DNA from: Cervus elaphus
Lineage: Eukaryota; Chordata; Mammalia; Artiodactyla; Cervidae
Length of the DNA stretch: 64,000 nucleotides
NCBI RefSeq assembly: GCF_910594005.1
Contig: NC_057843.1
Span: 34,879,001-34,943,000 of the forward strand
Direction: 5' to 3'
Part shown: positions 59,876 to 64,000 of the stretch, one piece after another
How the letters are laid out: every line of letters begins with the position of its first letter
Position numbering within the stretch: the first letter of the stretch is position 1
The notes under the pieces: generated by a model
What the model was told of the DNA's origin: nothing
The model's database searches: none
The model's input: the letters and a program-made list of their open reading frames with translations, nothing else
Translations under genes and position numbers: made by a program

Positions 59876-59985
59876 GTTGATGTAACAAATTACTATAAAC
59901 TTGGTGGCCTAAAACAACAGAAAATAATTTTCTCATGATTCTAGAACCTGGAATCTGCAGTCAGTTTTACTGGCCTACCATCTTT
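59876..59985. mobile_element. MaLR-type LTR-like fragment
   Basis: 'gatgtaacaaattactataaacttggtggcctaaaacaacag' and 'gcagtcagttttactgg' match the end of a MaLR-like LTR. It is cut off by a T17 run at 59983-59999. Confidence 0.5.
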
Positions 59986-61875
59986 TTTTTTTTTTTTTGA
60001 GAACACCTCTGTCTCATATGTGCTTTTTTCTGATCTTTACATGAGAAATGATATTATAACAATGCATTATATTTATAATATTGCATTTATACTTTGTATC
60101 CTATATATTAGTATACCAATGTGTTATCATTGCCACTATTATTTATCATTGGAGTTCTATATTTTGATTGTGGTACAGTCTGCTCTACTGTCTTGAAACA
60201 AATGAGTGCAAACAGAATGTTTTTCTCTGGTAGATCTTAGCTAGCTGGAATTCATCTTTGTTTGACAGGAAGCCTAATTTGATTGATGCCTACTGCTGGC
60301 ATCTGTGTATCTGTCTAGACCAGGATCCTGAGATTCCTGAAGCCTCAGACTGGTTGTTAATGATAGAGGCCTGTTGGACAGTGCAGAAGTTTTGTGAGTG
60401 TTTGTGTCACTATGGAAGGTACCTTTGTCTTAGCTTGGGGGTAAGCGGACGTGGCAAAGGCCATCGACCTTTTGTCCTAAGGCATCCTGGGCTTTTCCTC
60501 ACCATTGGAAGGCAGCTTCTTAGGGATGCTCTGTAATGGTTCACACACACATATGTATATGTATATGTGTGTGTGTATATATATAGCTGTATCTCTGGGT
60601 ATCATAAAAATTTCTCCCTGCCATAAAGAGAGACATTTTTCCTACGGGTTAACTGGAACAGAGGAGGTGGAGAAAGTGCTTTTAATTTCAAGGGTCAGAA
60701 GTTAGGAGAAAAACCATAAATATTTTCTTTCCTGGGCACTCATCATGCTGAAGCAGGCCATTAATTTTGAAAGAGCCTGTTCTATTGAAGGAGCCTGTTC
60801 ATCTGGCGACTTGATAGGTTAGTCTGTATTGCTTTCTTTCCTCCATGCCAGAGTAATGATGTTGAGGAGCAAATTATTTATTTACTAGTATATTTAAGGA
60901 AAATGCAAGGAATTGGATTAAATTAGAAAAATGATAAATGATTTATGCTAAGGAGCAGTTGTTATTATTTTGGTAGTGAATCTGTATCCTGTCAGCATAG
61001 CTGATTTCTCTGTGGGTTTAAGAATTTCTATGAAGGTAGTATATACAATTTTACTGATATAGTCCCAATAATAATGATGCTTATTTTATACTCTTCAAAG
61101 GAAAATAAAATCCAAAAAGTCAGTCTCATTTTAGTGTTTAAAGCTAAATCTAAATCTCTCTTGCCTCAATGAAGATTTGAGATGATAAAAAATCCTAGGG
61201 GATACCAAAAAACTGTCACTGAAAATTGCACTGATAATTCAGTCGGGAAAGCTTTCCTATAAAGGTTTTATTATAAATTATAGACAGACAGACAGACATA
61301 GATATCCCCTGAACTTATATAATTTAGGACAGTAAAACAAATGGATATATCTTCAGTCTTATTCTTCTTACTTTTTGCCTTCCATACCATTTCTCATGTA
61401 TCTAAATTGTACATCTGGGGGTACATCTGGGTTTATTTGACCCTCTATCGTTCCTTTGTTAATGATGCATCTGGGACTACAGAAGCAAGGAAAATGTTCC
61501 CACTCTTAGGATACTTTTGCACGTATATTTCAAACTCAAACTTTGTAACTGCGTCTCTCATCTTCCACTACAGTGGCAGAATTTAGTGATCTTTAAAATT
61601 TTTTTTCTCCTTAGGTTTCCTTTTTCCATTTTTTGGGGGAACCCTTTATCTTTTTATTTATTTTCCTTGCACCACAATTATTGTGAGCAGTATTATATTA
61701 CTTACTTGTATTAGTTTCTGTGTAAACAAGCTTTGCAGAGAGTGACTATGTGTTCTTATGATTGTATATTCTTAGAAGATATATCTTAGCTCTTTTCAGC
61801 TTATCTTGCACCTGCCAATTTTTGTGTAAAGACTTTGGGTTATAAAATGCTTTGAAGGGGCATTTCTACTGTAAT
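59986..61875. other. 1.9 kb unrecognised DNA with microsatellites
   Basis: The T17 run at 59983-59999 could be the antisense tail of a retro-insertion whose body (60000-60240) I cannot identify. A mixed CA/TATG/TG/TA microsatellite lies at 60541-60590 and (GACA)4 near 61283-61299. A frame at 60258-60536 has no recognisable motif. Confidence 0.4.
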
Positions 61876-62264
61876 TATTATTTTTTTTCTAATTGAAGAA
61901 TAGTTGATTTACAATATTATATGAGCTTCAGGTATACAGCCAAGTGATTCACTTTTTTTTTTCAGATGATACTCTATTGTTAAAAGTTATTATAAGATAA
62001 TGATTATGATTTCCTTGTGCTGTATAATATATCTTTGTTGCTTACCTGTTTTATACATAGTAATTTATATCTGTTTATCCTATGCCCCTATCTTGCCCCT
62101 CTCCTCACGGGTAATCACTGGTTTGTTTTCTATATTTGTGATTCTGTTTTGCATATATATTCTTTTGCTTTATTTTCTATATTCTAGGTATAAGTGATAA
62201 CACACAGTACTTATTTTTCTCTAGATACATTCATGGTGCTGAAAATGGCAGAATTTCATTCTTG

Positions 62265-62481
62265 TTTTTTTTTTTTTTAACATTTAAATAGAATGCTTTA
62301 TTGACTTTAGGTTAGTTGGGAACAATTACCTACATTTATGCTTTATGGTATTTCATCTCATTGGAAAAAAAGATAAATGTTACATTAGAGACTTTTCACT
62401 TTCATGTATTTGCTGCTCTGGGTTGACAAAATGTTCAGTTCTTTCCTGCAATATGGGAAAAATATGGAACGCTTCACGAAT
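62265..62481 (-). pseudogene. chimeric retropseudogene: U6 snRNA 3' end fused to an mRNA 3'UTR
   Basis: On the minus strand it reads 24 bases identical to the 3' end of U6 snRNA (62481 down to 62458, including CGTGAAGCGTTCCATATTTT and the complete terminal run of five T). About 180 bases of unrelated, 3'UTR-like sequence follow, then the polyadenylation hexamer AATAAA (62302-62297), then a poly(A) tail that is T14 on the plus strand (62265-62278), 18 bases after the hexamer. The source mRNA was not recognised. The junction falls exactly at the natural 3' end of U6, as expected if L1 reverse transcriptase copied an mRNA from its tail and then jumped to U6. The insert sits in the L1 between 'gaatttcattcttg' and 'ctgagtaatattcc', sequences that are almost adjacent in intact L1. 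No target-site duplication is evident. Confidence 0.85.
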
Positions 62482-62617
62482 CTGAGTAATATTCCTCTGT
62501 GTGTTTGTGTATCTTCTTTGTCCATTGTCTATTGGCGGACATTTGGGTTGCTTCCATATCTTGATTATTATAAATAGTGTTACTGTGAATATTGGGGTAC
62601 ATATATAGTTTCAAATT

Positions 62618-62852
62618 GTTGTTGATTTGTCACTCAATCATGTCCGACTCTTTGTTACCCCATGGACTGCAGCAAGCCAGGCTTCCCTGTCCTCCACTAT
62701 CTCCTGGAATTTGCTCAAACTCATGTCTATTGAGTTGATGATGCCATCCAACCATCTCATCCTCTGTCTCCCCCTTCTCCTCCTGCCCTCAAACTTTCCC
62801 AGCCTCAGGGTCTTTTCCAGCGAGTCAACTCTTTGCATCAGATGGCCAGAAT
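62618..62852 (-). mobile_element. BovB 3' end, antisense, inserted in L1
   Basis: 'gtcactcaatcatgtccgactc' to 'tttgcatcagatggccag' is about 235 bases of BovB 3' end. L1 resumes at 'cagatatatacccaggag'. The antisense frame still shows the arginine-rich GRRRRGRQRMRWLDG block. Confidence 0.9.
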
Positions 62853-64000
62853 ATCTCATTTTTTCTCAGATATATACCCAGGAGCACAATTGCTGGGTAA
62901 TATGATAGTTCTATTTTTTGCTTTTTGAGGAAACTTCATACTGCTTTTAATAGTGGCTGTACCAGTTTATATCCCCAGTGTTATTGTAGATGGGTACCCA
63001 TATCCTAAGTAACTGGTATTTGTTACTTGTAAACATTTGATGATGGCCATTCTGACAGATATGAGGTAATGTCTCATTGTTATTTTAATTTGCATTTCTC
63101 TTATAATTAGCAATGTTGAGCATCTCTTCATGTTCCTGATCCATCTCTATGTCTTTGGAAAAATGTCTGTCCAGGTCTTCCGCCCTTATTTTGATTGTAT
63201 TTTCTTATACTGAGTTGTAGAGCTCTTAAATGTCTTGAATATTAACCTCTTGTTGCTCATGGTACCATTTGCAAATGTTTTCCCCTATTCCGGAGGTTGT
63301 GTTTTTGTTTGGTGGATAGTTTCCTTTGCTGTGCAAAAGCTTTTAAATTTAATTAGATCCCATTTGTATATTTTTCCTTTTGTTTCCTTTGCCTTAGGGG
63401 ACAAATCCAAAATACATTGCTACTATTTTATTAAAGAGTATTCTGCCTATGTTGATTCCCAGTCTGTACTATGCATTAGTGTTTGCTTTTCCTAGTGAGA
63501 CTTTACCTTTCTATAGATTTTTACTTATTTACCAATTAGAGAAGATCCTTTAACACTTCTTTGCAGGTAGATTTAATATTGATGAACTCTTAGATTTTGC
63601 TTTTCTGAGAAGTTCTTTATTTATCTTTCTATTTTAAAGTGATAATCTCACTGGGTAGAATGTTGTAGGTTGAAGATTTTTCCCTTTTAGCATTTTGAAT
63701 ATATCATGCCAGTCTCTTCTGGCCTGCAGAGTTTCTACAGGGAAATCAACTGATAGCCTTATGGGGGTCCCTTGTATGCGACTCTTTATTTTTCTCTTGC
63801 TGTCTTTAGAATTCTCTCTTTATCTTCTGCCATTTTAATTATGGTATGTCTTGATGTGGGTCTTTTTAGGTTCATATTGTTTGGTACCCTCTGTATTTCC
63901 AGTACCTGGATATCAATTATATTTCCTTCTTCGGGTTTGGAAATTTTTAGCCATAATGTCCTGTAATACATTTTCAGTGTCCTTCTCACTCCCTTCTTTC

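Larger units (their letters stand above)
61876..64000 (-). mobile_element. L1 LINE, antisense, internally deleted, running off the right edge
   Basis: The left end is T-rich (antisense tail) followed by the 3'UTR ('aattgaagaatagttgatttacaatattat', 'tcaggtatacagccaagtgattcac'). 62482-63455 is antisense to the ORF2 C-terminus ('cagatatatacccaggag', 'gatggccattctgacagatatgagg', 'ctttgctgtgcaaaagcttttaaatttaattag'). 63537-64000 is antisense to the ORF1 C-terminal domain: the minus strand reads QRVPNNMNLKRPTSRHTIIK and, after a frameshift, IRLSVDFPVETLQARRD, both diagnostic of ORF1p, with the ORF1 stop near 63537. Most of ORF2 (about 3 kb) is absent. Two later insertions interrupt it (62265-62481 and 62618-62852). 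Confidence 0.85.

Noticed and set aside
59990..60035. Possible second U6-like piece (antisense AGCACATAT)
   Set aside because: Only about nine bases agree with the U6 5' region; too short to support.
60258..60536. 92-codon frame after a TTTGACAG acceptor-like site
   Set aside because: It lacks an ATG start, has no motif, and no donor context was evident.

Overview
This window is nuclear DNA from a ruminant, most likely a bovid. BovB (RTE) LINEs, Bov-tA and Bov-A2 SINEs and the 3' end of the bovine-type L1 are all present; they are diagnostic of ruminants, and Bov-tA/Bov-A2 of Pecora. The DNA is AT-rich and shows no CpG island. I found no protein-coding gene and no rRNA, tRNA or CRISPR locus. 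Open frames here are either relics of LINEs or chance frames, so the window reads as intergenic or deep intronic sequence. The exact species and chromosome cannot be told from the sequence alone. Repeat family names come from recalled consensus sequences, and boundaries are good to about 5-20 bases unless a target-site duplication (TSD) is quoted.

Layout. 1-8 kb: an old L1 end, a Bov-A2 with perfect TSD, an LTR-like block, Bov-tA, a BovB inside a long L2, a CHR-type SINE and MER2. 8-14 kb: MIRs and two long single-copy stretches with regulatory-looking motifs (a 12-base GRHL-like palindrome at 9552 and a perfect RFX X-box at 11864). 14-16 kb: one BovB inserted into another. 16-21 kb: a CR1/L3 reverse transcriptase relic, L2, a Tigger1 deletion derivative and MER5A. 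21-34 kb: Bov-tA copies, L1, MIR and L2 relics, and an uninterrupted (AC)82 microsatellite at 33808. 34-40 kb: hAT elements, an L2 split by an L1, a 1.1 kb L1ME and a BovB. 40-49 kb: mostly single-copy DNA, candidate conserved non-coding sequence. 49-57 kb: BovB, Bov-tA, an L1 5' region, a perfect 48-bp inverted repeat, and a BovB inside a MER5A. 57-64 kb: older LTR-like copies, then a minus-strand L1 reaching the right edge.

The most distinctive feature is at 62265-62481. A poly(A)-tailed mRNA 3'UTR copy is fused to the exact 3' terminus of U6 snRNA, and the whole chimera sits inside the terminal L1. This fits L1 reverse transcriptase switching template from an mRNA to U6. Other unusual points are the perfect 48-bp inverted repeat (54834/55005), the fold-back copy of flanking DNA at the junction of the nested BovB (14302-14416), an L1 whose ORF2 end is joined directly to its ORF1 end (about 63460), and an in-frame CR1-clade reverse transcriptase block (about 16490-16620). 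I did not find an undescribed gene system.
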